In this document: piece after piece, positions 48,075-60,000 of the stretch
How the letters are laid out: the number at the start of each line of letters is the position of its first letter
Position numbering within the stretch: position 1 is the stretch's first letter
NCBI GenBank assembly: GCA_963580455.1
Contig: OY756958.1
Location: forward strand, 25,494,501-25,558,500
Direction of reading: 5' to 3'
DNA length: 64,000 bases
From: Euonymus europaeus
Taxonomy: Eukaryota > Streptophyta > Magnoliopsida > Celastrales > Celastraceae
The notes under the pieces: model-generated
Seen by the model: only the letters and a program-made list of their open reading frames with translations
Database searches by the model: none
What the model was told of the DNA's origin: nothing
Translations under genes and position numbers: made by a program

Positions 48075-49593
48075 GAGAGAGAATGGGGCATGAGTTTAGG
48101 GATTTTCAAATTTTTTGGGTTTGGTTTTTTGGGAGAAGAAGAAGTCCACGAGAGAGAGAGAATGGGATATGAGATAATGGGAATTTTGAAGTTATGGATT
48201 AGATTGCTCATATGTCAAATATTTGACCATTAGATATTTTGAGTGACTGAGATTAAAAGAAAAGTTGTCGGTGCTATTTTGGATGAATAGCAGCATACCC
48301 GAATCCGTTTTGTACTGGCACTGTCTCGATGCTTGTGGTGACAAAAAAATTTATACGAGAGTGCGTAGGCGAGGCTTCGATCGTATTGTTTTTACGTCAT
48401 GACAGTTGCATTGCATATGCACATTTTTTCTTCACCATGTTAACAATAAATTAAATCAAAATATTAAGTTATGGTATGATTTGTTATTATTTATTATTAA
48501 TCATTGTATATATCTCCATAAATGTTTTTACATAGTATTAAAGAAGAAAAGTGTGAACATATGAAGCTAGGCGATTTCCTCTTGTATATTTTTTTTCTTT
48601 CTTTATTTATTTTATGAATATTAGGCAAGAATTGTCTCTTGCCTCTTTATTTATCTCTGTTGTCTGTTATTCCTTATTCTTAAAGGATTTATGATTGTAC
48701 ATTAGTGTTTCTCTGCCATTAATGAGGGTTTCATTAATATATGCTTAGGGAATGTCAAGTTAGCTTGAATTTGATTTCGGATGGGGAGCCTCGAACTCGA
48801 GAGTTATAAAAGATATCACACATATGAGTGTCATCTGAGTTACTATTGATTCTCCTGAATTTATTTATTTATTTTTGAATAAAAAATGTATTGTTGTATT
48901 TATAAGCGGATCAAAACACCAATATAAGTTTTTAAGAATTATTTTTTGTTGCCTAAAATCAGGCTACAGCTCGCCATCCTCATGGAACATGCCCAATATT
49001 AGTCACAAATTTCTGCAACATAAAACTAATTAACTATGTCATCTCTTGATTTCATCAAACCTGTTGGCTGGAATAGTTGGGTATTGAAGAATCCGTATAA
49101 AACGTCACATGGTTTCGATAATTTGGCCGACATTTTGAGTCTTTGACATAACTCCAGCATGCACCGCGTGGCTTCTGCTTTTGGGTACATCCGAACCCGA
49201 ACATAGGCCCACAAGGCGATAATTCTTCTTCTTATGTAGGCCCATTAAGTTCAAGGTCCAGCACGTTAAAAGCTCACGAATTGGACAATCCAAATTCAAA
49301 ATCCTTAACTGTACCTGCCGCAGACTTGGGGCCTGGCCCATTATTCCGAAAGTTTCGGGTGGACGATTAATTCTAAATTTCTCATCGATTGATTTCTTTT
49401 TGGTCATTTTTTTCACCATATCAAGGACAGATGAGTATTCTCCTATTTCCTCATAAATCTAATCAATCGGTGTCTGATTGCAATGGAGGAACTATTTCCT
49501 GATGCTTCCCCACTAAAATTCGTCTCTTTATTTGATGGATGAGCTCATAAACATGCTACATATATAACAAAAGGAGAGTCAAAATTAGCAAGA

Positions 49594-50172
49594 TTACAAC
49601 CGAAGATTTAAATCAAGTTTTTGCAAATCTGATGATTCTTTTGGGAATCTGTCGACGCGAAAGCTTCCTGGCCAAATTAAATCCATTGCATCTTCAAGCA
49701 TGAAGGGTGTCCATGCCATACTGCATCCTGTACTGGCATCACCAAATCTTGATACCGCACTTGACCCTTCTCTGCTTGGCTTGTGCAAAAGTGAGTGAGG
49801 TTGGACCCCTAACGATCGGACCGACGCAGAAATGAAAGGAAACCCCATTGATGTCATCATCATTCTTTGATTGTGGAATCTCTTAGCAGCTCCTCTCTCT
49901 CTCTTGTGTGCATTCTGGTGACCTCCCAAGGCCTGTGAACTGTAAAACTTCCTCATGCAGAAGTTACATGAGAAGACTTTGTGTGCAGGTTTTGATTGAG
50001 GAATATCGGTGTCTCCTTCAGTGGGAATCTCATCTCTGTTGAGGCCTAGACTCAACCAATCCCTCAACTCATCATCTCCGGTTTGTCTTTCATCGTTGCT
50101 CAGAGTTTGCGATTCGACATCTTGATTCTTGATTGATGCATCTTCTGCTTCTCCTTCAATCTGGGAAACCAT
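49594..50172 (-). CDS. Single-finger C2H2 (QALGGH) zinc-finger repressor, ZFP family
   Basis: The intronless 192-residue protein starts at ATG 50170-50172. Its one C2H2 finger (FSCNFCMRKFYSSQALGGHQNAHKRER, about residues 67-93; C-x2-C and H-x3-5-H ligands) contains QALGGH, the plant-specific DNA-contact motif. The N-terminal half is acidic and contains RDWLSLGL, an EAR-like LxLxL. The C-terminus ends in LDLNLRL, a classic EAR repression motif that recruits TOPLESS co-repressors. This layout fits the ZFP1/3/4/7 group of nuclear repressors acting in development, abscisic-acid and light responses. I cannot choose the exact orthologue. A TATA-like TTATTTAAG lies about 75 bases upstream on the minus strand. 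The sequence appears intact. Confidence 0.9.
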   Translation of the reverse strand: MVSQIEGEAEDASIKNQDVESQTLSNDERQTGDDELRDWLSLGLNRDEIPTEGDTDIPQSKPAHKVFSCNFCMRKFYSSQALGGHQNAHKRERGAAKRFHNQRMMMTSMGFPFISASVRSLGVQPHSLLHKPSREGSSAVSRFGDASTGCSMAWTPFMLEDAMDLIWPGSFRVDRFPKESSDLQKLDLNLRL

Positions 50173-50240
50173 TTTGGCTTTGGATGGATTAATTGAGAAG
50201 GTTTTTAATTCAGGGGGTTGAAGAAGCTGTGGTGCCTGCT

Positions 50241-50250
50241 CTTAAATAAG
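50241..50250 (-). promoter_or_regulatory. TATA-like box of the zinc-finger gene
   Basis: CTTATTTAAG on the minus strand lies about 70-80 bases upstream of the ATG at 50172, leaving room for a short leader. Confidence 0.45.
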
Positions 50251-53200
50251 GGATCCTGACGTAGGGAAGAATATAATGGAGAAAGTGGGAAGGGATATTA
50301 TTAAAAATAGCCAGTTTATCTGCTGTTCCCAACTAGTGATGCCAAAGCATACAAGGAGGCAATGCTTATGTCAACTAAAAGGTGTTGGCCCTGTCAAGCT
50401 TAGGATTCCCCTAACTCGTCTTTTTCACCATTTCCACCACTTCTCTACAGCATCAACAAATATGATTCTGTTTGGATGGATTACAATACAAGATTGAACC
50501 TATACATATTGATGAAACACAGTGTTCTTCAGTCAACATATCACACATCAAAACGATTTAGCTAACAATCAAACATGGTCCTAGGCAGCACAGGCTCTCT
50601 GTCCCATTTGTCCCATACTGTAGTATTGAGCCTTCCATACTGGACTGCGACCTAATAAGGACCACTAGTTGGGTGCACATATAGTAAACATCTCATTGTA
50701 CTTTCACTTTTTTTTCTCTCTCCTCCTTATAGTAGTTGAGTTTTCAGTCAAGGTGAGAAGGAGATTGGTTGGATAAAGGAAGAAACAAGAAACAACCCGA
50801 AAAGGAGTAGTAGGAACATTAATCAAAAGAGGAAGGCTTTAAGTGAATGTTAAGACTCGTTTGAGAGAGAGAACTAGAGGGTCATCTTTCAACTTTAATT
50901 TCATCAAGAATATGATAAACTACTATTTTCAGAAAACTGAGGGCCCCAGTTACTGGCAATAATGGTGATAAAAGACCACACAAAGGTGGTTGTCTACTTC
51001 CACTTGGGTTTTCATTCCAAAAACAGGAGGATCTATGGCATTGTCTTCATATAGTGGGCAGTGTATATGTACAGTAGAAGTTGTTCACTGAGAACCACTA
51101 GTATTCATTATGAGAATCTAGGCTGTTCTAATAATACTAATAATAATTCAGAGTGCAAACCTCAGTTTTTCCCACATATGGTGTAATAAAAGCAGCTTTG
51201 ATGCTGAAGCTTCTTTGAGATAAAATATTGTGGTGTCTGGAATGCTGAGTCAGATCTTACAAACTCCACTTGTCCTATCAATTAGGTTCACATAATAAGC
51301 CAAACTAGTAGAGATTGTATCCAAATAAAATAACCAGACACTCAATGATCATTGGATAAATTAAATAAATAATTTGGTAACGACTTGTTACAAATGCTAA
51401 AATCCAAACCATGAACAGATCTTCCCTTGCCTTTCAGTCAACTGGCTGCAAGGTTATGCACATATAAAATAAACATACAATGCTCTGAAACATATATGCA
51501 TCTCGGGTCATTATCATATGAGGGTATCAAAATCAAAGTCATCAAGGTTCGAATGGAAATGCTGATTCGAGAGAGGGATGCCTAACACACATCCTAGATA
51601 AAAGCAACACACACTGATAACTAATACACCAGAAGAATCGCTACGATCTTAAAATCTATAGGCACAAATAGGAATTTGGTTGGCTTATTTCGACACATTA
51701 TTAAATTCATGGATGCTGCTTCGGCTAGCTGGGCATATGAAGGGAGCTACGTAGTTATTTCCATTGCAAGAAAATGACTCGTCACTGGCCTGTCATCCTT
51801 TGTAGTTATGGATCCGGTACTCATCAGAATGGACAACAGTGAGGTCCCCTCTAGCTAATCAATTCCTTTTTTGGTTTAACAAAACTGTTAAAAAGTTAAT
51901 ACAGGCCAGAGGTTAAGGTAAAACATAATCAAATCTAAAACCAAACTCAATTCAGTCAATTTTCTCACATGGTTCACACCCTGATCGTACTAAGGATAAG
52001 TGGATAACACATACATTCACTAACATGATGATAAGACACTCAACGCACATGTATGTGTTGGTATGTCTTCATGCATTGAAATAATCACTCTTTATCATGT
52101 ACCATCACGGTTAAAATAAAGATTCATATCACAGAAATTTTGTGACCCACCAATTAAGTGGTCAAGAACAAACGGAACTGCTCTGCTACCAAACTCCTAC
52201 CATTGGAGGATAATAAGATAACCAAGACACTGTCAGGGAAGACCCATGTTTTGTTCCAACAAGTAGGAGATGAAGGGAAGAAAACTGCAGGGGTTTAACG
52301 GACAGGGTCAGAGAGCTGTCAGAATTTAAACACACTATAGCCAATTGGGACCCAGGATTGCACATAGCGTCGCCTTAAACTACTGGTGACTTTCGTACCA
52401 ATTTCTAAGAAATGCTTAAAGGTCTGCCCCAAGTCTGTGATTCAGCTATAGCTCCAAGATTAAGACCTTGTAGACTGAGAACATAAGCTCGGATAACACA
52501 GAAAAATGTAATTCAATTCCGGTGGTGACCGTGTGCAAAAACTAGACAGGATATAAAACCACATTCTATAACAGCTGAGTACCTGAAACCATTCATTCCG
52601 TGCTTTTCATTCTGCAAATTCGAGTTATAAAAAATGGGTACAAAACCACCAGGGCAATTACGCAAAGTTGACCAGGTTGTATCTAGCACCAATCCAATAC
52701 AAACATCCAAGCAGCCATCATTTTCATAGAAGAGTGAGTTCAAAATTTCAAATCATTTGAGTAAGCGTGATATTAGAAAATTAAACAACAGTGCTACCAG
52801 AAAGAGAATAATACCCCACCTCAGTTAAATTCGCTCACAATCCAAATAGACCAATTTAAAAAACATCGTCCATCGAATTTTCTTGGCTTGAACGAGCAAG
52901 AAAATTGATTCCATGATGCATATCAAAGATAGATTTCTTTGAAAATAATTCAAAAACTGCTGCAACATTATATATATCAACCAAGACGTCCCATGATTTT
53001 ATACGAGAAGGCAAGAGCCTAGCCCATCCCAGTCACCTGCCTAATATGGCAAAGAAGTGACCTGGAAGTCTAAAAAATAGTATCTACCTATTTGATCCTA
53101 ATGTGTAGGAAGTAGTAACATCCTCCCATTGGGATGAGAATTATGAAGCAGTTGTTTGAAACAAAAATTATGAATAAATAGCTTACATTACTCGGTTACT

Positions 53201-55112
53201 CCTTCAAAATAGTCCCACAAGAAGAGCATCTAACCCCATCAAATGAAGCACCAGCAATGAACTCTTAAGTACCTACAGCACACAAGAAATCAGAATTACT
53301 TCAACAAAGGACACTCATATCATACCCATACAAAGATATCACTAATATAGACCAACATCCAACATGAAGGCTAAAGTAAATATAGAGCCGAAAATTATCA
53401 GTTTAATAATAATCTTCAGAGGATGGATTTGACGGGTTTTTGAATTACGGTTTAGGAAGGGTTTTGGTGGGGTTTTAGACATGGGTTTTGAAAAAACTGA
53501 ACTCATACTTGTGAGGTTTAGGTTCATGAGTTTATAGAGTTTTATAAAAAAGAGTAAAAGACAGAAATACCCTTATTTTAATTTATATGTTTTCCATGAT
53601 TTTTCAAAGCCGAATTTCACTACTACTGCAAGAGGGAGACGAAAGAGTTGTCAAAGTCTGTGAGGGGTGGCTGCAAGAGGGAGTTGAGTGGGTGGTTTTG
53701 TTGAAGCCCTAATAATTCCGTTATATAAAGGAGGGTATTTTTAGAATTTTAATAATTACCTAAGGATTGTTTTGTCCAAAAAATATCATAACCCATGAAA
53801 ACACCCCAATTTTGGGTGTCATACAAGAAATGACAGAATCACCCAAAATCAGCTCCCATGGTTTTTCATGGTCTTTTAAACCCACAAAAAACTTTGTTAA
53901 ATTTTTTCAAGCATGAGCTCTACTAAAGCACCCAAAAACCCAAACCATGAAAAGCTATGAAAATCCATGAATTCCAACTCCCAAAGCCTAGCCTAAAAGC
54001 CCTCAAGCCATTTCAATGGTTAAAAGGTTCCCATGCCAGAAAATATTTAAAAAAAATAGAGAAATCGTTCCATTCAAAAAAAATCCCACATTCAGATGAC
54101 AAAGGCAAAACATGAAACGTATGCTTTATAATCTTGCCAAAGAGTTATCACATTTAACAATTGTTTAGCCAGCCTAACAGTAATTTGATACACACAACAC
54201 ATGACACGATACTGTATACTATGTCATTTGACAATTAAGGAGTAACTACCACAGAATACAGAGATCGATGGATGATGCACTAGCCTCGTAAACTACATAG
54301 AGGATAACTCCCGTCGATAAATAGTCTCGACTATCTCTTCATGCATTTGCACAACTAATTTTATTGACACTAAATCTCATGTTCATTTCATTGTTGAAGC
54401 TGGTCTATCGGAGTGGTTATGCATCAATTGACATCGTTTTTTTTTATGCATTACCATGCTTCCAAACAATCTTACTAGAGTATACAACCTCGATGGGTTC
54501 AAGTATCCTTTGTTTTAGTCATTAATTGTGGCTAGTTTCTATGGTTCTCGCGCTATGGTGAATAGTGTTCTCATGGTTTGTTTCTTTACTTACTTTTGTG
54601 TTCTCTAGCCTACATTTATTTTTTCCTTTTACCAAGATTATGATTTTTATTTGGTAATCTAACATCTTACAATGCTTCATGTAATAAGGTATTCATATAC
54701 TGAGGCATAGAGCACTATGCCGAGGTGTTATTGTGTTAACATTAGAGCAACATAATCTGTTGTTCATGCAGTGAGACTTGCGGAAAAAATTCAAAAGCAT
54801 GATGTTTCACAAACAACTAAATCAATAATAAGCATGGATAATTATATCACCCAAATCTCAGAACTACAATAATAAGTTAGAAAATGGGAGACAGCCCACA
54901 GTGGATAAAATAAATCGCTTGCAGAAATTGGGAGTAAGAGTGGCATTTAAACTTGAAACCATAGTTACTGAAATACTTCATGCATGAAAATTATAAATTT
55001 AAACAGAATAAATGAACACTGCAATGAAAATTTTATTCAAGCAAGTGGTTTTGGGAAAGAACTATCCGTCAATGATATTTTAAATAAATAAAAATCAACA
55101 ACAAAGAAACAC
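50251..55112. other. Long spacer without recognisable genes
   Basis: No frame here has convincing protein similarity on either strand. The longest (minus, 52513-52743) is not recognised. Part of it could be introns or 3'UTR of the minus-strand gene whose first exon is at 55671-55802, but I could not find the expected second exon. A Met/Pro-poor repeat-like area at 53400-54000 contains several CATGAAAA/TTTTCATGG inverted words and a hairpin (ACACCCCAATTTTGGGTGT near 53800), possibly a degraded transposon. Confidence 0.4.
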
Positions 55113-55115
55113 TAA

Positions 55116-55380
55116 GGTCTTGTTCCGTAAAGTTGTTGGGAGGGGTTCGCTTATTCGAACCCTTGCTTGACGCAAATACCTCAAGTTATTCGGAGAGGTT
55201 CTCCGAACAGCTCCTGACCTTCCTTTTCCCAACCCTTCATTTGGAGGAGTTGAGAGGAGAGGTGTACATTCACACAAACCCTGCTAACATCTTTCAACCC
55301 CAATACTTATAAATACCGAGCAAAGTGAACCCCTCTAACCCAACTCCTCCCAACATCCCAACACCTCGCCAAGCACAGCC
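55116..55380. mobile_element. Harbinger-like MITE, 265 bp
   Basis: TAA flanks both sides (55113-55115, 55381-55383). Ends are GGTCTTGTTCCG on the left and GGCTGTGCTTGG on the right strand, with subterminal TTGTTGGGAGG and TGTTGGGATGTTGGG also inverted. This fits PIF/Harbinger. No coding capacity. It would be intronic if the exon at 55671 continues leftwards. Confidence 0.65.
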
Positions 55381-55670
55381 TAACAAATGAAGCATGTCAA
55401 ATATATTACAAAGTAACAATATCCGACAATAATGAGATATGTAGGGGCCTCTAATGAGATATGGGATGTGAGACGAGTCTCCGCCCCGACAATATGTAGG
55501 GGCATCAACGACGGCCCGCCCCCTAACGCCCCCGTCATCCTACCATACATTAACAAAACAAAGGATTATTTGATGGTTTTGATTAAAATTTCAAGCTAAT
55601 GAAAAACTCAAATATCGAGTTATTTATAATTATACATAAACACATTTATAAGCATAAACAGAAAGGTTAC

Positions 55671-55802
55671 TTGGGAAGGGAAAAGAGGGAGCGGCGCGAG
55701 GGAAGGAGGGGAGGGGCGGAGGCGCGGGAGGGATGATCGGACAGGTGATGCTCTTGATGTGGAAATCAATGTTCTTGAGAGAGATCCACAGCGCCAAGTC
55801 AT
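55671..55802 (-). CDS. First exon of a NOXY2/NFD6-like small mitochondrial protein gene
   Basis: ATG at 55800-55802 opens 44 codons: MTWRCGSLSRTLISTSRASP, then a Leu/Arg/Pro-rich run ending LPLFPSQ, then a GTAACC donor. The M-x-W-R-C-G-S-L-S-R start and Ser/Arg-rich composition match the N-terminal targeting exon of the plant family annotated as NONRESPONDING TO OXYLIPINS 2 or NUCLEAR FUSION DEFECTIVE 6, proteins of about 90 residues in mitochondria (or plastids). The second exon of that family (a block like ESLLPLHS) was not found between 50.2 and 55.6 kb. The gene may be incomplete here, or the exon diverged or overlooked. Confidence 0.55.
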
Positions 55803-55902
55803 CTCTGTCTTCTCTTTTTCTGATTCTGCGGATTGGTGTGAGCTATGGACAGCAAGGTTTAAACACACTGCGCAGTCTTCCAAAACCCTATTAAACGACA
55901 CC

Positions 55903-57062
55903 GTAATGCTGGATCTGTAATAGGACTAAGCCCAGCCCAGTATACCAGCCGGAATTGATTGTTCATTATTTATTCCTTTTTGCAATGGTGAACGCTATTG
56001 CATTCCATTTTTAACCAAGTATATCATATTTTTAAAAAGTTTCACTAAAAAATTTAACATTAATAACCTCCTCTTTTAGCATCGGGATGTCTTTAAACAA
56101 CCCCACGTGTGACTCGGATATTTCTACCCAAAGCTTAATACATGGAGTTAATACTCCTAATAACCTGATTCAGTATCATTTTATAAAGTTTGGGCCATAT
56201 TCAATTCTCTCAAAAAAAACTTGTGAAAAGATAGATGAAATTATGCTTATAATCTTATATACTATATTGTTCACTTAACTAACCGATGTGAGATGACTTC
56301 AACAAATCACAAAAGAGAATTTGGCACCAAACACCTGGATATATACCCACGAACTAATAGTGAAGAATTACATTTAGGCATATATATAAATTTTCCTGAA
56401 AACACTAAAATAAAATTCTAACTTTTGAGATCCAAAATATTTTTCTAAAAATTTGAAAAAACTATAATTATATTTTGATCGATTTTTTAAATCCTACACT
56501 AATCATTGGATCTAAAACAAAAAACATTTCATACCCTTTCCAAATTGCAATTAGTTGTAGTTATAATAGAATTCGTAAAATCAATCAAATGATAAATGTT
56601 AAATTTTCAAAAAAATTTAAAATGTTATTTTGTGGGAGATTTTTTTTTAAAAAAAATGTTTTGAACCTAAAATGTAAATAATAAAAAAAGGATCTTATTT
56701 TAGCATCTCTATATATGTGTATATAAACGCCTTCATACAAGATGACAGTTTCCTAAACCACAATAATATGATACGAAATTGGTTTCTGTACTACAGTGCT
56801 AATGACTCCCTAACTACCGGAAGTAATCTTCACCTTGGCTTACAACATAAACCTTGGCTTACAACATAAATCAAAATCACTGAACAAAGCCTACAACTAC
56901 GATAAATATGAAACAAAAAACCATTATACACTTCTTACTATGTCCATTCTCATAGCCAGAAAATTCTGTCCCAACTGCTTGTTAGACAAGCATCTATTTG
57001 AGTTGCATACTGTGTGTTGAGCTCAGAGAGTAAATTTGAGTCCGTAGGATAACTTTAACTCC
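55903..57062. other. AT-rich spacer
   Basis: The stretch between the isolated exon at 55671-55802 and the HOS15 stop codon is strongly AT-rich, especially at 56200-56700. Only short frames without similarity are present. A 19-base direct repeat (ACCTTGGCTTACAACATAA) occurs twice in succession at about 56830-56870. It probably includes the HOS15 3'UTR on its right. Confidence 0.5.
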
Positions 57063-60000
57063 TTACATTCTGAAATTCAACACACATACTGTATTGTTGG
57101 CAAAACATGCGGCAATCTGGTCTCCAGCCTTGTTCCAACAGACTTCAAATATACCCCCCTTACCAGCATATGTTCTCACAATTCTTCCTTCCTTCAAGGA
57201 CCAGATGTGAATGGATCTATCAAGAGATCCGCTAGCCAAATATTCTCCATTTGGGCTAAATGCAACTGAGTACACAGGTTCCCTGGAGATTCAATTAGAT
57301 AACATTCATCAAACATAACAAGAAAAAATATATATAAAAGATTACAGCCACCTTTTATGCAAGATGAAACCTCTAATATCACTAGCATGAGAATCTCTTC
57401 CATAAGGGGTAGATCCGCCCCTGCTGATCATTGATCTTTATAGGAGCATAATGTTTCTTCTAGTTATCGACAATGTAAAGAAATCAGAGCAAAGTATAAT
57501 ACCTGTGTCCATTAAAGCTGTAAAGAAGTCTCCCCTGATCCACATCCCATAGCTTGACTGTCGAGTCAAATGATGCACTAAAATAACAATAAAAACAGGG
57601 AATGTTTACATATACGACACAGAAAAGATGGGACAAATAATCAACTACAATTACAAAACATTCAGAAGTGTTGTCCATCATTCAATTCCAAAGAGCATTG
57701 AGATCAATGACTAGTGAACAGAAGTCCAATATACCAATTCTAGACAGATGATCAATTGTGAATCTGAACAAAAGATTTGGACGATAATTCTACATAAAAT
57801 GTATATAAAAAAAACACAATGCATTCAAGACAGTGATTCATGAAATCTTTTGCAAAGCAATTTACTTACCTTGCCAGTACTAATTGCTGGTTGGGGTTGT
57901 TTGTCCCAGGTCCAGTTGGACTCCATCTGATAGTGTATATCTCCTGTAGAGTGGTAATTTTATATTGGTTACTGTCCATGTGCACAAGACAACATCAACA
58001 TCGAAAAAAATAAATTCAGCTGTACCTTAGAATGCTCCCTCAAATCGTGAACATACTTATCTTGATTCATACTCCATATCTGCACCAGGAGTAAACAAAA
58101 AAAACATGAGTCCTCAAACAGAAAAAAACAAAATAAAAGAATCTCTTCGTGAAGATTATTTACTTTGCCATTCAACTGAATAAGTTAATTTGTTGGGTTG
58201 GGGCATTCGCATCATTTATTTATATGTATTCTAACACACTTTAATTTAGAAGCTGACAGACAAGACAAAACAAGGTCAATTTCTCTTGCGATAAAATTAA
58301 TTGAAAAAACTCTTTGATGTGTTAAGATTAACAGAAAAATAATCATCTTTGCAACAAATAAAGCAAAAAAAATGGTGAGAATTTAGTAGAAATAACCTTG
58401 GCAGTGACGTCATCAGAGCAAGAAGCCAGCAATGATCCCGTTGCATCCCATTTGACACAATTAACCTCACCCTAGTGGCAAAACGAAGAAAGATTAGCCA
58501 CTAAAACTGCTGTTTCTCAACCAAAATGACTGGCTTTTGTCCCAGAAATGTAATGCTTCCGGACATTAAAACTCCACCCTATTAATTAAGATAATCATCT
58601 GGGCCAAAGTACATCCGATTCATGGTTTTCCACAAAAGTACATCAAGGGTAGGCTAACAAACCTCAAATAACTCATTGCATCACCAATGGCCAAGGGATT
58701 TTATCAGTGGAGATCATCCCAAAGTAAAGCTGGAACTTTCAAGTCCCAAATCATATCCGTTAAATGCCCTATGTTAAGATGGCCCTGACAAACCCTTTAA
58801 ATTAAATTAGGCCTCCAGGCCAGTCGACCTGAATGAGCAAATTTTTTAATATCATTCCTTAGCAACTTTACATTCAAGTAATTAATAGATATACCTCTCC
58901 TCTCTCCTCATTCTACTGCATTGGCCCACCAGATTAGCCTAAACTCATCAGGGTTGCCTTCATTTGTGCAATGTTGACCCAATTTAAACACAGGCAGTAT
59001 GGAATTTGGCTTTTAAAGCCACAATCAAAATGAACCTGCCACTAACCGCCAATTGTAACAGGTAACAACCCTGCTCTACTTGCGGCAGAACAGCAGGTGG
59101 CTAAATGGTCATGATAGACACTTTGGTGAAACAAAGGGGCAAAATGGTCATGATAAACAAATTTAAGGTGGCAAGAGGAGCATGATGCTCAAATGCACAA
59201 AGGTACAAACCCGATGGCCTGCAAAACTTTTAACAGGTCGAGTTTCTCCAATCTTGCAGACATATATCATATTGTCGATAGAGCTTGTAGCGAATGAAGC
59301 ATTGTTGCGCCAGTCAACATCAAGTATTGGACCTATAAATAGATAAAAATATGAAAGTTGAATCAAACAACTACAGATTAGAAATGCATTGTTTGTCAAG
59401 AGTCCAATGTCGTACCTTGATGAAATTCAAACTGTTGTTTCCATTCCTCTGCCTTTACATCCCAGACTATTGCAGTTTTATCAAAGCTTCCAGTGAGAAG
59501 ATAATCACTCTTCTTGTTCCACTTTAGTGAGAAAATGGGTCCTTTATGCTTAACAAGCGTACTCTTCAGTTCACCTATATGACAACAAACACAGAATATA
59601 ACATATATTACTTCTGATGACATAGGGATGGAAAAACACGGAGCAATGAGTTGCAAAGAAAATATATTCCTTCTTTTTTGTCTCTTTTAGGCTTTTGCTG
59701 AAGACAAAGTTCACAAAAATGAACCCAACACTAATGGTGCCTACAACACAATGTTAAGGTGACTACGAAAAATAAACATCAAAGATAATATCCCACACTG
59801 CAAACATCAAGACAAGATGTACAGGTGGTAAAATGACAATTAGGTAAGCTACGCAAGAAAACATACCATGAAGATGTGAAAACAAGTCCCCATACACACA
59901 CAGCAAATATAGACTTCCAAGTAAGGGATATTTATTCCAGAAGCCCTTCTACGTCGTCCAAACATTCAAATAAGCACATCTAGTCATCTACCATTTTTTA

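Larger units (their letters stand above)
45685..48308. mobile_element. Mutator-like element with about 100-bp terminal inverted repeats
   Basis: The left end (about 45685-45785) reads ACGGATTGGGGTATGCTACA then AATAGCACGGTCAAC and TTTCAGCCG. The reverse complement of the right end (about 48206-48308) reads ACGGATTCGGGTATGCTGCT then AATAGCACCGACAAC and TCTCAGTCA. Repeats this long fit a Mutator-like element. The interior holds a FAR1-type zinc-finger gene (46215-46920) and minus-strand open stretches at 47654-48074 that I cannot identify. No transposase (MULE) domain was found. Outer ends and the 9-bp duplication were not resolved. Confidence 0.6.

Noticed and set aside
49026..49419. Two overlapping minus-strand frames of 62 and 104 codons upstream-looking to the zinc-finger gene.
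   Set aside because: No similarity recognised, no splice or start context, and they lie 3' of the zinc-finger gene in AT-rich spacer.
52513..52743. 76-codon minus frame that could be a second exon of the NOXY2-like gene.
   Set aside because: It lacks the family core block and has no matching acceptor in phase; not supported.
53400..54000. Possible transposon with inverted words CATGAAAA/TTTTCATGG.
   Set aside because: No clear terminal repeats or target duplication were found, so it is mentioned only in the spacer entry.
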